Source: Ananas comosus
Lineage: Eukaryota > Streptophyta > Magnoliopsida > Poales > Bromeliaceae
Assembly: GCF_001540865.1 (NCBI RefSeq)
Contig: NC_033632.1
Coordinates: 7,338,743 to 7,402,742, forward strand
DNA: 64,000 nucleotides
Direction: 5' to 3'
Below are positions 48,768 to 60,519 of this stretch, in pieces; within the stretch, counting starts at the first letter, position 1, and each line of letters opens with the position of its first letter. A program made the translations under genes and the position numbers. A model generated the notes under the pieces. It searched no databases, was not told the origin of the DNA, and saw only the letters and a list, made by a program, of their open reading frames with translations.

Positions 48768-51700
48768 CACCCCAATAGTCTCACATCGGGTGAAAAATTA
48801 ATTCTGATTAGAATATATGAGGCTTACACGCTAGTAATAATAAATGAGCTTAAGCATTTCAGGCCGGTGGTTTAGACCCAATGAGTTATTATTGCTAACG
48901 GGTCGGGTCGTTCCAATTGGTATCAGAGTCGAATACCAGCCGGAAGTGTGAAAGCTAAGTGCTATGCGGGGCAAAGTGCTACACCAACGGATTTAGTGGG
49001 AGCCATCTCTTGAACCCGTAGGAGCCACCTCTAGAATCTCACATTGCCTGGTAATTCTGGTCTGCATCTGTGTTCTGGTTTGAACACGGCGAGGTCGTCA
49101 GGGTTTCTAAACAGGGGGAGTTTGTAATGCCCCAATAATCCCGCATCAGATGAAAAATTGATTCTGATTAGAATATATATGGCCTATATGCTAGTAATAA
49201 TAACTGGACTTAAGCATTTTGGACCGGTAGTTTAGGCCCAACGAGTTATTGTTGCTAGCGGGTCGGGTCGTTATACACACACACTCTCTCTCGCTCTCTA
49301 TTATATACATCATGCCTAAAATTTAATGAACTTGTGTTCTAAAATTATAACCTATTCTAGCATATGTGATTTACAATATTTATAAAAATTATTTGCAAAA
49401 AATTATGTTTTAAAAAAAATTTATTACCAAGAGATCAAGTTAATGTTGCCACATCTTTTAAACAATATATTTCTTATTTTTTTTAGTTTTAGATGTTTAG
49501 ATTTATTGTTAGTTTGAGATAAAGGTTAATTAGTTTAGGATGTCTTTTTGGTTGTAATCGTTAGGGTTTAGTTTTTTATGGTTTAAACAGATTAGGATGG
49601 GAATTATCTTATACATAAGGATAAAATTAATGTCAATTTGGACTAGATTGAGCTCAAAAAAAAAAAAAAAAAAAAAAACAACACTCTACCATTCTAATGC
49701 ATCTTGAAAAGTTATCTATGTCATTTGATTCCAAAGGCGGCAATCTTTATCTAATAAAGATTACGATAGAAAAAAAAAAATCTACTAAAGTAATTAGAAG
49801 AAGTTAAGATCTAAGTGGAACAATAAGATAGTCAAAGTTTTGTCAAATCCGATTCAGTTGCTGATATGTATTGGATGCTAAATTTTTGTTACCGTATCTG
49901 CTAACCATGGTTTGGATGTGATCGGATATTTTTTTTCCGATGTCGATTATAGATTTGGTTTATATTTGGATATCAAGCTAATAATATATACTAATATGCA
50001 CATATAGAAATGAATCAAAATTATCAATGCTAAAATTTTACACTCGTGCTCAAAAATTTTATATACTCAATAATAAAATATAAGATTTTACCAATATAAA
50101 TATAATTGCAATATGAAGCTCGAAATAATATAAATGAAAAACACAATAAAACACATTTTCCCACAACAAGCAATTAAATCCTACTTTACCTCCCCCACAA
50201 ATATCAATTAAGTTGCCATTATCTACCCAAAAAAGTAATTAAGCCCTCCCTTATATCCCCACATCAGCAATTAAAACTATTTAGCATTTTTATTTATCAA
50301 ATAAAAAAAAAAAGAGCTCGATTTGATTTGATAAACAAAAGTTTAAAATTTTTCTTCATATGTCTATCTTATTAAAACTTTATATGTCTAAACCTTTTCT
50401 TCAATTTGATAAATAAACTTTCTAGTTTTTTTTTTATTGCTAATGTACGTGTGGGAAAGAAGAAGTGTTTAAATTCGAATTTAAATTAAAAGTCAAAATT
50501 TAAACTCAAGTTCAAAGTCAAAATATAAAATAATATGTAAATTCAAATATAAAACTTTTATTAAAACTAGTGGAAGTGCGCGTGCAATGCATAGTATATA
50601 CAACAAAAAATAAAATTTTTAAAAAAATAGTTTTATATACGAATTTTAATATCTTAACGATTTTTTTATTTGAGTATAATCATATAATATGACAAAATGG
50701 AAGAAAGGGTCCCAACTTTGAAGCTAGCGCAAGTGGCAAAGAGCTTGATAGTTAGAGGCCAACCATCACTAGCGCAAGCAACAAACTACTTGATGTTTGA
50801 TATTCGAAGTCCAACATTCGAAGCCTATTTGTTTTACATATTCAGCTCAGTTCATTTCTAAAAAAAGTGAACAAAGTGGATAGCATGGAACTATTCTCTT
50901 AGTCCCCATTTGGTTCGGAGATAAAACGGGGATAACAAAAGTTATTTTCATTATTCCGCCAAATGTGGCAATTTTGGCCGGGAAAAAATATTCCAGTCAC
51001 AACTAGCTACTCCGAGTTATCCTGAAATAGATTGACACCTTTTTGGTGGAATAATACTATTCCAAAGTTTAATTCCATCCTTTATTAATATTATAAATTG
51101 AATTACGTTAAATTATGCAAATATAATATATTATATATTATAATGAATTGTTTTATTATAAAATTATTCATTGTACTATATTAATACATATTATTTCTAC
51201 TTAAATATTATAATAAATTATATTTAAATATTATAATAGATTACTTTTATTAATTTAAGTTGAAGAAGAATTTGGAAAAAGAATATATTATTTTCATAAT
51301 AAATTATTTTTACTAAATCATATTTTATAATAAATTATTTTTATTAAATAGTATAATAAAATATTTATATTAAATTATTTTTCTAATAAATTACTTTATT
51401 AAATCCAGTGTTTGAAAAGGTGCGCCTCAACGCCTAGGGCGCAAGGCGCAGGTCTCAGCGCCTCAGAGTGAAGTGCGCGCCTCAAACGCGTCTCGTGATA
51501 TTTACATTCAATGTGTCTAGGGTTTGGATTTTCGGGTTTTTTGGGATTTTTGAATATATTTTAAAATGTTAAGAAATTGAAAAAAAAAATCCTAATTTGA
51601 ACACTTTCGTCCTCTTTTCTATTGGTCGTTCTCTCTTCCACCCCCTAATGGCAATAAGTAGCAGCGGTAAGAAACAAGAAACAAGAAACAAGAAACAAGA

Positions 51701-54700
51701 AACAAGAAGCAAGAAGACCCAACAAGCACTTTAAAGTTGAAAGTTGAAACATAATTTTTTTCTTTTTAGTTTGAGAACATTTATACATATGATTTCTTTG
51801 CTTTTTATGGTTATTTTGTTTTTGTATGGCTATTTTGAAATTTTAATGTAAAACATTCATTTAAATTAGGCATGTTAATAGTATTTATTTTTATTAGATG
51901 TGCGTCTCACCTTCTTGAAGCACACATCTCGTGGTGCGCCTCGCACCTAGGCTCCAAAAGGCCTTTGCGCCTTTTTGCGCCTTACGGCTTTTCAAATACT
52001 GATTAAATCATATTTTATATCAAATTCGACGATCGATTTTTTCCATTATCCTCTACTATGCCATAAAATTAACCAAACGCAATTTAGATTATTTCTCAAA
52101 ATAGCAACATTACTAACCAAATAGAATTTTATTTTTATTTCTGACTATCCCGGAAGAGTAAGCTATTTCATGGATAAAAAAAAAAATCCAAAATTCATTA
52201 TCTTGGAACCAAACGGGGCCTTCGGAAAAAAAGAAAAAAAAAAAAAGGAACAGCAAAAACTTTCGAACATCTAAGCCACAACAAAATCTCATTTATCATC
52301 CATTCATCTCACAATATTGCATTTATAACATTCATTAATTTTCTAAAATTCGAATCCAAATTCAAAATTTATCTTGCAGTAGTTAAATTTCTCAATCTTG
52401 GGATTATTTAAGCATTAAGTAGAATATTTGAAGAATCGCAATATTTGTTCCAAGAAACTGAAATATACTAGTAGAATCTAATGGAATGGGTTCCAGGTTC
52501 AAATTCCCTCGCAGTACTTTGAGAAGGATCAAGACAAAAATAGTTGTGGAAGTTTGCTGGCCTCATTTTATAAACATGTGTACACATATGTAGCTCACAC
52601 AATGGTGCCCAAAAAAAATCTGAATGTATGCATATCTTTTTGCTCAACAACTTGTCATAAAAGAAGAATATCATAAGAGTCTCAACTTACCTACCTTAAA
52701 GGTTGTTTTGTCAACTTTGTTGAACAAGTATTGCAGTAAAAATCAACCCCGCCAGAAGAAATGCTCTTTAAATCTGCACTCACGTATCAATCCCCAATAA
52801 AAACCTTCAGAACTCGAGCAATTAGGAAAATCAATATAAATGTACAAGAAGGAAATAGCACCACATCAGGATCATATGCAATACATGCTTTTTAATGGAG
52901 ATTAGAATGAGTAACCAATTAAATGATAGCCTCCAATAAGTTACAAAAGATATGCAAGCACAAGAGAAATTATTATACCATAACAGAAACAACTGTTATG
53001 ACATTGAATTTACCACCATTTGAGGGAAAGAGAAGCGTTATGGCAGGAATTGATCTAACATAGACTTCTCAGTGGTACTATAACGAGCGTCAATAACACC
53101 AAAAGGTAGAATACTATCTCCGCCACTTTGATTCATCTTCTTCTCGGACTTTTCATAAGTGCTACATTTACTGATACAATTGATTGATGAATGAGCAAGG
53201 ATTGTCATGCCATTGGCACAACTCATGCCAATGTGCCATCAGCATGGAACAACATAGCGGCAAGCCTAGCTGTTACGATATGTTTAGTATCTTATGGAAT
53301 ATTATGATACTGTATATTATTATTATATATAAAGTAGGATTATATGGTACGTAATCCTAGTTGTAATATTACTATAGTAGGCAATGTTACTACAATAAAG
53401 CTATCTCTTGTACTATATATTATTATATTTTCAACAATTTAACCTAAGAGGGTATACTCTTTTGCCCTTCTTACATGGTATTAGAACGGAAACCCTAATT
53501 TGGGGATATATCGATCCATAGCCACCATCCCTCACAAATCTTACCTTCTATTCTTTTCCCTTTGGTGTTTTATCTCCCCTTTTCCTTGGACTTATATCTC
53601 CCCATTACAATACTACTACAGTACTAGTGCTACAGTACCACTACAGTACCAGTGTTACAGTATGGCTACAGTATTGGTACAGTACTGTTACAGCAGTGCT
53701 AAAGTGCTTCTGCTACAGTAATTTCAGCCTATTGTGATTCCTCTTTGCTCTTCTGGTGCCGCTCGGACTGTCCTAGTGCCGCTCGCTGGTTGCTCGTGTT
53801 GCTCTGTACTTTCTCTGGTGCCGCCCAACCATCCTGGTGCCGCTTGGTCCTTTCCCTGTACAACTAGTTTGATAGAAATCAGGTTCTTCCTTTTTCTCAT
53901 CCGTTACATTCCAATTTATCTTTTTTTTATATCTAGTGGTGGATCCTTCTATTAAGGTGGCAAACATGTCTTCTTCTATCTCAAATTTGCCAGTTGTTAA
54001 TATCAAAACTCTCATACCACTAGAACTCACTGATTCCACAAATCTTGTGTGGAAATAATTCTTTCTTAATGTTTTAAAAAGTTTCGGTGTTGCATCACAT
54101 GTGAATGGAATTAGTGTTGTGCCTTCTCAGATTATCGATACTACTAATAATAAGGTGGTTATAAATCCCGAATATTTAAGTTGGGAAAGGGAAGATACTA
54201 CTATACTTTTATGTTTTCATGCCACTTTATCCCTTAGCATATTACAAATGGTAATTTCTAGGTCACTTAAAACTGCATATGATGCTTGGAGAATCATTGA
54301 GGCATATTTTCTTGATAAGACTACTTCCACAGCTTTTTTCTCTAAAGTCTAAATTGCGGAGCATCAAGAAAGGTTCAATGAGCATGAATGATTACATGCA
54401 AAAGATCAAGTCGATTGGTGATACTTTTCAAGCTATTGGTGAAACTGAGTCGGACCATAATTTGGTCATGACTATTCTTCTAGGGCTACCAGAAGAATAT
54501 CGAGGTTTTAGTAGTGCTCTAAACACACAGAAATGAGCCCACTTTTGAACAACTTCATCCCCTCTTAATGCAAGAAGAAACGAAAGTCCAACGTCATACT
54601 AGTGTGACGATATCCTCTACTATTCCCAGTATTGACGGTGAAGCTCTTTATGCCAATCGTGGACGCGATAATCATAGAGGCCGTGGAGGTAGATATCGTG

Positions 54701-57700
54701 GAGGCCAAGGACATCGTGGGAGACATAACTCTGGTCGTGGATCTCCTAGAACCTACTCACATCCTTCAACAACCTTATACTCCGAATCACCAACCTTATA
54801 TTCCAAAGTCTGGCACACAATATCAGATCTATGGCAAGTTCAGTCATTCTGCCCTCCAGTGCAGACAACGCTTCAATCATTCCATTATTACAGATGATGT
54901 TCCTCAAACTTTTGCTGCTATGAATCTTCATGAACCCGGTGAGAAAGTATGGTATCCAAATACCGAAGCATCTAATCATATAACCGCACATTTTGGTATT
55001 CTCTCCTCTTCTAAACCTTATAGTGGGCACAAAAAAATTCTTGTTGGTAATAGAAATTTATTTGATATTACTCGGATGGGTGAAACTCACTTGAATACAT
55101 CCTCTAATTCTTTTGCTCTTAAAAACGTCCATGTTGTTCCTTCTATAAAGAGAAATTTACTTTTTAGTGCATCAGTTCTGTAGTGATAATAATTCTCTTT
55201 TCGAATTTAACTCTCCTAGTTTTTTGTGAAGAACAAGAAAACCAGGACGGAGCTTCTTCGATGCCCTATTTCAAGAACATCACTCTATCCACTTTCCTCT
55301 AACGTTGCAAGTGCAGAAAATAAGCAACAGCTAGCTATGGTTGCATCTAGGTTTAGCGGAGATATATGGCATAGACGGTTAGGTCATCCAAGTTTTCCTG
55401 TTCTTTCTACATTTATTAAAAACAATAAAATTATTTTTGATTCTTCTTTGAAATTATCTGTTTGCAATACTTGTAATATGAAAAAACATGTTAAGCTCTC
55501 GTTTCATGATTCAGAATCTCAATCTGCATTTCCTTTTCATATTGTTCATTCTGATGTATGGCAATCACATGTTCCTTCTGTTTCTGACTACAAATATTAT
55601 GTTATTTTTATTGATGATTACTCTCGGTTTTCTTGGCTTTACCTTTTAAAATCTAAACACAAAGTTTTTGACAAATTTCTCGAGTTTAAGACAATGGTTG
55701 AAAACATATTTCATAGTTCAATCAAAATTTTTCAATCCGACAATGGTACTGAATTGGTGAATGACAAATTTTCTACTCTTTGTTCACAACATGGAATTGT
55801 TCACAGATTCTCTTGTCCTTCACTCCTCAACAAAATGGCCTCGCTGAGAGAAAGTATAGGCATTTATCTAACATTGTTAGGAGCCTGTTGTTTCAAGCTT
55901 GCTTACCTCCTCAATTTTGGGCTGAGGCCATTCAAGCTACCATCTTTCTTGTGAATCTAATTCCTTCTTACTATTTTGAAAGGACAATCGCCATATAAAA
56001 TTCTGTATGGTTGTGTTTCCCCTGACTTACAACTTGTTAGATTTTTTGGATATTTGTGTCATTCCGATGTTCAGGACATTGCAGCTCACAAGTTCTCTCC
56101 CCATTCTCTTTCTTGTATCTTTTTGAGACATTCTGATAAATATAAATGTTTTCGCTATCTCTATCCAAGCACTGGTAAAATTTTTATTTCTCGCCATGTT
56201 ACTTTTATTGAACATGTTTTTCCTTACTCTTGTCTTTCTAAATTCTCTTCTTCTCCTTCCTCCTCTATTTCAAACTTTCAAATGTTTCAAAATTTTCTTT
56301 CTAATCCTCCCTTGCTGGGTGAGAGTCCATTTACTATTGATGCAATCTCTGGCTTCTCCTTCACACACCCCTCTACTGACGTTGGTTCACAAATGCCTAT
56401 TTCACGCCCCTCTACTGACGTTGGTTCACATATGCCCTTCTTACACGAGTACTAATGTCAACACAATCAACTAGGCACATCAACACACATTAGCACATAT
56501 TTTCTTCTCAAATCTTCATTAAAAAAAAAAAAGTTTTTAGAGGTGTTTAGTTGTCTCTGATGGCTATAAAAATGGCTTAAATGATACATATCACACTATT
56601 TGGTAAGATAGATTCATAAACACCATAATAATTGAAAAGGTTATTTTCCATATTATAAAAGTACATGCAAGAAAACAAAATTAAAGCCATAACAGGTTTA
56701 AAAAAATAGAATAAACCAATGCTATAGGTAAATTCTCTAGATCTCAAATGATTACAAAAAAGAAAAATTCTGGGCTATGAGGACTCTCGGCCACATGGAT
56801 AGTTCAATGTGCTCATCAGCGCCTGATCCGAAGATGTGGATCATCCACTGAAAGATTAAAATTGTACTTTTATACTAAAACTCGGTCTCATTACACAAGA
56901 AAAGACACTAATGGCTCCAAATGGTAGTAATAAAATCTACACATTTCAACAAAAGAAAAAAAAAAAAAAAAAGCTTTCTAAACATTTTCCCTTACCCAAA
57001 CCGTAAACCCTAAACATTTTCACCNCCGCCCCCAAAAAAAAAAAACCCTAAACGTCCGGGGGGAAAAAACCACTATTTCAATATGCTAGCACAAACCTCT
57101 GCCACACGCCAGCCAGCTCAACACAATACAGTACAGTTTTTAACATAGGGGCGACACAAGCAATCCTTATGTACAAAATATTAACACATAATACTAATCC
57201 TAAAGAAATACGCTTTTATGTGCCATAAGGATCTTTTCTAGCCCAGCTAGAGTTATTTAACTGACAAAATTTTCTCTTAAAGCCCTTCCAGCAACAGTGG
57301 TCTTGAAAATAGGATCTAAAATTCTTTTAAATTTTTTTGTGAATTTCTAAATTTTTCTTTCTTGAATTCTTGTAATTTTTTGAGATCTTTCAAAATATAA
57401 AAATTTTGAAATTCAAATTATGAACATAAATAAAAATGAAGAGAGAAATGACGAGACAATAAAGAAATAATAATCAGGGCTTACTCCTGAACGAAACTCA
57501 CTTTGAGACTAGACTCACTCCAAGGTGATGCTTGCGCAAATAGGATATTGTTGCTGCAAAAGCTCTATACAAATTTTAATTAGTTCAAGATTATATTCCA
57601 TTATAATACAAAAGGGAGGCTTGAGGCCTTATTTACAATAGTTCCTAATCTAATAACAATTCCTAATCCAATAACACTAAACTGACTTAAAAAATAAATA

Positions 57701-59112
57701 AAAAGAAATCAAAAATCCTATTATATATTGAACTCTAATTAAATCCTAATTCCCAAAAAACAGAATATTAAAATAAATCTCTTCATGTGTAGATATATTC
57801 TCATATGGTAATAAAACTAAATTCTCCAAACATAGATTCACCTTCAGATGGTAATCTCATATTCCAAATAAGGTAAGAAGTACTAATTCAGTTCGAAACC
57901 AAAATCAGTATTTAAGGCCCATCGGATTGAGCCAATGGGTCCAACCAATTGGCTCAGTTGGTCCCACATCATTGGGCTCAAAAATTCATTTCAGTTTTGC
58001 AGAACAGCAAATGCTCCAGGCGTGTCTTTTGGTGTTAACCACTAAACAAATGCTCCTCAGAGTAAAAAGGAGTTCTATGGGGCAAGCCTATCACATCATT
58101 GGGCTCAAAAATTCATTTCAGTTTTGCAGAACAGCAAATGCTCCAGGCGTCACTTTTGGTGTTAACCACGAAACAAATGCTCCCCAGAGTAAAAAGACGT
58201 TCTATGCGGCAAGCTTATCACAATCACAATCTTCTTAAGCTAATGGGAACAATCAAAAACCAATAACAAGGGAACACTTAAAAATTATACCTAATATTAT
58301 TGTTTCTAAGATGGAAAGTAGAAACATTTTCTAAAATCATTTGGCATAGTTGAAGGATTGTCTAGGTGTAGAGAATTCGGAGTTTATAGGGCATCAGAAG
58401 CTTTTTAGTGTTGACAATAACACATAAGCATTCACTTGTTTAATGAATAACTTCTTTTTTTTTCAATTTCTCTCCATCTCTAATCTCTGTACTATGAATT
58501 AAATTTCGATAATCAACTTCCAGTATCTCATTTATAGACTAGATTCTACGTAGATACAAATTCTTTTTTACTTTCCAATTTATAGTATTGACCACTAGAA
58601 CCTAAAAATATGTTCATCTAGTAATATCTCCGGGCATAACATTCCAACCCTGATCATAGGAACTAATCATATCAAATCAAATATTTTTATATGATATTTT
58701 ACTTACTCCAAGATTTTCGCCCCACCAAAAGGGTTTGATCTCAGACTTCTTTAGCTAGTCTCCTAATGGCATCCATATTTGTTTGATTAGACAAGATGAT
58801 GAACTTCAAACAAAACACCTACCAAGTTTTTAGTTCATTCATTTCCAAATTTCAGAATTATCGCCAAGAATGCTGCATAATTATGTGCAAAACTACTAGT
58901 GCAACTTATAATGAAGGCACAATATCTCCTAGCAATAAGACTTACATAGTCAGCGGACCAGTTAAAATCAACATGAGAAAAGTGATAATTAACACTTTGG
59001 ATTTTGGATAAGCTTACACCCAACCCTCCCCCCTCCCTCGGCAGCCCCACCACCGCACCACCCCCTACCCACCCACAGAAAGAAAAAAAAAAAAAAAAAN
59101 ATGAACCCACAG

Positions 59113-59144
<32 letters not shown>

Positions 59145-59956
59145 CAACTTAAAAAATTGATTCACCCCTTGCACCATTATACCCAAACAAATTACTAGTC
59201 ACTTCTTCCACTTTGTTCCTACATTCATTTCTTTAGGTACGACAACTGAACTATCAATTGTGCCTACTCACACTAAGTTTATGCCATCAAATAAGCCCTA
59301 CTCCATGCCCTCAAGTTTATAGAAAATCTATGATTTCAGATATTAAAAAAGAAGCCCAATAATAGTCAAACTTCAACAAAAAGGCCACAATTCAACGGGA
59401 AAAGGAGCTTAAAATATCTGAATTTACTCAACTCACCATCATTCATCGAGAGCAGAACCTGATCATAATCTGAAGACCCCATTACATCCCGATCCGAATC
59501 AAGCGCACCTCGGAACTCCTTAATCAGCGGGTGATCCACGGGAACGATGAGAGCCAGCTTGATCTCAAAATGATCGCTCTTCGCCACGCACTCAACCGGG
59601 CACCCGGGATCGATCAAAACCCTAGGGACCGGAACCCTAAGAACAACCTGTCGACCGACCGCCGCCGCCGATGACGCTGGAGCTGGTGCTTCGAGGTCGA
59701 GGAAGGAGACGAGGAGGAGGGACTCAACAAGGCAGAGGGAGGCACGGAGGTGAGAGCAACAGGGTAAGGGGTCAGTGGAGCCGGGGGAGCGAAAGAGGTA
59801 AAGGCGGAGCGTGGGGGTGTGCGCTAGCGTTTCCCACGTGAAGCGCCATTGTTTCTTCGTCGTCGTCATCGTCATCGTCATCGTCGTCGTCGTCTTCTTT
59901 CTCTCGCTAGGGTTCGGATTTGGGGTTGCCTCCTCTTCTTCCTGGTGAAGCGCCAT
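41694..59956 (-). CDS. UBE3D-like: HECT-like E2-binding protein (UBE3D family), five exons
   Basis: Plant homologue of UBE3D, the HECT-like ubiquitin ligase that binds the E2 UBE2C. Exons (minus): 59956-59437, 52773-52695, 45263-44538, 44145-43885, 41853-41694. They total 1746 nt (581 residues plus TAA), the introns are GT-AG and every junction keeps phase. Domain HECT_2: exon 1 has WRFTWETLAHTPTLRLYLF and VPRVLIDPGCPVE; exon 2 DFYCNTCSTKL; exon 3 EMPSSNWREVADNWFG, NCCCSF, FFCKNCSSSLG and GIRLFKCYIST; exon 4 FRTVVRD and WYSTGYCF; exon 5 EEVYMLRRQIEEL. The paired CxxC motifs suggest metal binding. The start is the first ATG (MALHQEEEE), where related plant proteins begin. There is no stop or frameshift; introns 1 and 2 are 6.7 and 7.4 kb. 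I assembled the exons by eye from recalled family similarity. Confidence 0.88.
42685..43127. mobile_element. MULE-type MITE in intron 4
   Basis: 443 bp. Ends GGGCTTTTTTTGCATTTAG and, inverted, GGGGCATTTTTTGCATTTAG. It is flanked by GAAGAC (42679-42684 and 43128-43133). Internal inverted copies of an ACACGGTGAA/TTCACCGTGT hairpin. It is the same family as 60021-60499 and 60520-60972. Confidence 0.8.
46540..47135. mobile_element. hAT-like MITE, second copy, in intron 2
   Basis: Shares GCGGGTAT, GCAGAT, GCCATAAC and TATGAACCCAT on the left and ATAGCGGCCGCTATTTAGAACACT on the right (split here as ATAGCGGCCGCTAT then TTAGAACACT) with the copy at 38662-39302. It lacks about 25 bp near the left end and no clear duplication was found. 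Confidence 0.6.
47496..47728. mobile_element. MITE 1 of a cluster beside (TA)n, intron 2
   Basis: Inverted ends of about 45 bp built around AAAGCACCAAG...CTTGGTGCTT. The outer end is GAGTCTGGCTATGGTG. It is followed by a (TA)n tract (47729-47819, one N). Confidence 0.65.
47820..48172. mobile_element. MITE 2 of the cluster, with duplicated core
   Basis: Ends GAGTCCAACTACGATGCTAT and, inverted, GGTTGGAATACTATCAATAG. Flanked on both sides by (TA)n. The core (CCGTTAGAT...AAGGGC, about 117 bp) occurs twice within the element and once, in diverged form, in the neighbouring MITE 1. Confidence 0.65.
48216..48740. mobile_element. MITE 3 of the cluster
   Basis: About 525 bp with inverted ends of about 45 bp: CTTTCGAAAGTACAAGGGTC on the left matches TTTTCGAAAGCACATGGGCC inverted from the right, both leading to AAGTTGTTTT or GAGTTGTTTT. 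The left flank is (TA)n and the right is (CT)n. Non-coding interior. Confidence 0.65.
48763..49277 (+). mobile_element. TRIM in intron 2 of the host gene
   Basis: 515 bp. Direct repeats 48763-48915 and 49123-49277 start TGTAACACCCCAATAG and TGTAATGCCCCAATAA and end in GGGTCGTT plus a few bases. Primer site TTGGTATCAGAGTCG (48917-48931) after the first repeat; polypurine AAACAGGGGGAG before the second. No coding capacity. Inserted at the edge of a (CT)n tract, antisense to the host gene. Confidence 0.85.
49278..50900. other. AT-rich intron 2 sequence without recognised features
   Basis: Poly-A run at 49656-49678 and several simple AT-rich stretches. No open frame or repeat boundary I can support. 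Confidence 0.6.
50901..52220. mobile_element. PIF/Tourist-like element in intron 2, hosting another MITE
   Basis: Inverted termini TCCCCATTTGGTTCGGAGATAA (shown as TCCCCATTTGG and TTCGGAGATAA) and, from the right, GGCCCCGTTTGGTTCC. The interior is AT-rich. It contains the hAT-like MITE 51406-52001. Without that the element is about 720 bp and non-coding. Confidence 0.65.
51406..52001. mobile_element. hAT-like MITE nested in the PIF-like element
   Basis: 596 bp. Ends CAGTGTTTGAAAAG and CTTTTCAAATACTG (true inverted repeats), flanked by the perfect 8-bp duplication ATTAAATC (51398-51405 and 52002-52009). Subterminal GGCGC/GCGCC palindromes at both ends. Confidence 0.88.
53595..53870 (+). repeat. 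leader repeats of the truncated copia element
   Basis: Degenerate CTACAGTAC-type repeats (53595-53725) followed by GGTGCCGCT repeats (53755-53850), between the primer site and gag. Confidence 0.6.
53970..56453 (+). pseudogene. copia gag-protease-integrase, decayed
   Basis: Starts MSSSISNLPVVNIKTL at 53970. A UBN2-like gag (YDAWRIIEAYF, TILLGLPEEYRGFSSAL), an RGRGGRYRGG basic stretch, a knuckle YQIYGKFSHSALQC in which the first two Cys are Tyr, a protease motif WYPNTEASNH where DTGAS is usual, pre-integrase HRRLGHPS and CNTCNMKKH, integrase with DDYSRFSW and QSDNGTELVN, then (shifted frame) QQNGLAERK and GQSPYKILYG. Stops interrupt gag and there is a frameshift near 55825. A 39-bp direct repeat (CCCCTCTACTGACGTTGGTT unit) lies near 56368-56435. 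The loss of the catalytic Asp and knuckle Cys residues makes it inactive. Confidence 0.85.
57965..58220. repeat. 127-bp tandem duplication in intron 1
   Basis: Units start CACATCATTGGGCTCAAAAA at 57965 and 58092 and are nearly identical for 127 bp. Confidence 0.85.
59020..59142. repeat. low-complexity C-rich and poly-A tracts with one N
   Basis: CCACCxx-rich sequence, then two poly-A runs separated by a repeated CCCACAGAAA. The N at 59100 suggests a homopolymer assembly problem. Confidence 0.7.
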
Positions 59957-60020
59957 GACCTGCTAGGCTGCTACTATGGTTTTGGCGACGAAGGAGAGAG
60001 AGAGGGGACTGTTACCTCTT

Positions 60021-60499
60021 CGGCTTTTTTTGCAATTTGGCCCCCGGAAAAATTTTATTTTAAAAATAGCTCCGATAAATTTATAATTACAAAAATAGTC
60101 CTATTCCTACCACGCAGGCGCTACGTAAGCGTCATTCGGGCGGGCTGGGTGGCGTGTCTGGCAAGTTGAACACGGTAAACCATTCACCGTGTTCAAACAC
60201 GATGAATGGTTCACCGTATTAAGTTAGTTATTTTGTCCTGAAAAAAAATGATGTACAATTACATTTAGGGTTTACATCAAGCGGCGCGAATAACCAAAAG
60301 AAACACGGTGAACCATTCACCAGGTTTGAACACGGTGAATGGTTCACCGTGTTCAACTTGCCAAGCAAGCACCCAGCCCGCCCACATGGCGCTTGTGTGG
60401 CGCCTACGTGGCAAAGGTAGAGTCATTTTTGTAATTATAAATTTGTCGGTGTTATTTTTTAAATAAAATTTTTTCAGGGCCATTTGCAAAAAAAAACCC
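60021..60499. mobile_element. MULE-type MITE just upstream of the host gene start
   Basis: 479 bp with a perfect 9-bp duplication TTACCTCTT (60012-60020 and 60500-60508). Ends GGCTTTTTTTGCAATTTGGC and, inverted, GGGTTTTTTTTTGCAAATGG. Internal inverted pairs of ACACGGTGAA and TTCACCGTGT. It begins 64 bp upstream of the gene's ATG. Confidence 0.9.
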
Positions 60500-60519
60500 T
60501 TACCTCTTTGTTGGATAAA

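Larger units (their letters stand above)
53271..56460 (+). mobile_element. truncated Ty1/copia element in intron 1, antisense to the host gene
   Basis: A 205-bp 5' LTR (53271-53475, TGTTACGATATG to CTTCTTACA), a degenerate Met-tRNA primer site (TGGTATTAGAACGG), a repeat-rich leader, gag, protease and integrase sequences. It ends near 56460 without reverse transcriptase, RNase H or 3' LTR. The short LTR and gag type suggest the Ale/Retrofit side of copia; this is inference. Confidence 0.82.

Noticed and set aside
48917..48931. Met-tRNA-like sequences considered as tRNA genes
   Set aside because: Only 12-15 bp primer-site complements next to LTRs; no cloverleaf.
53038..53226. 62-codon open frame on minus in intron 1
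   Set aside because: No similarity I recognise; it lies in an intron of the host gene and its sequence is not needed for any in-phase exon.
59366..59436. Continuation of the first exon's frame
   Set aside because: A strong donor (GATG|GTGAGT) at 59437/59436 and phase agreement with the 79-bp exon show that this is intron.
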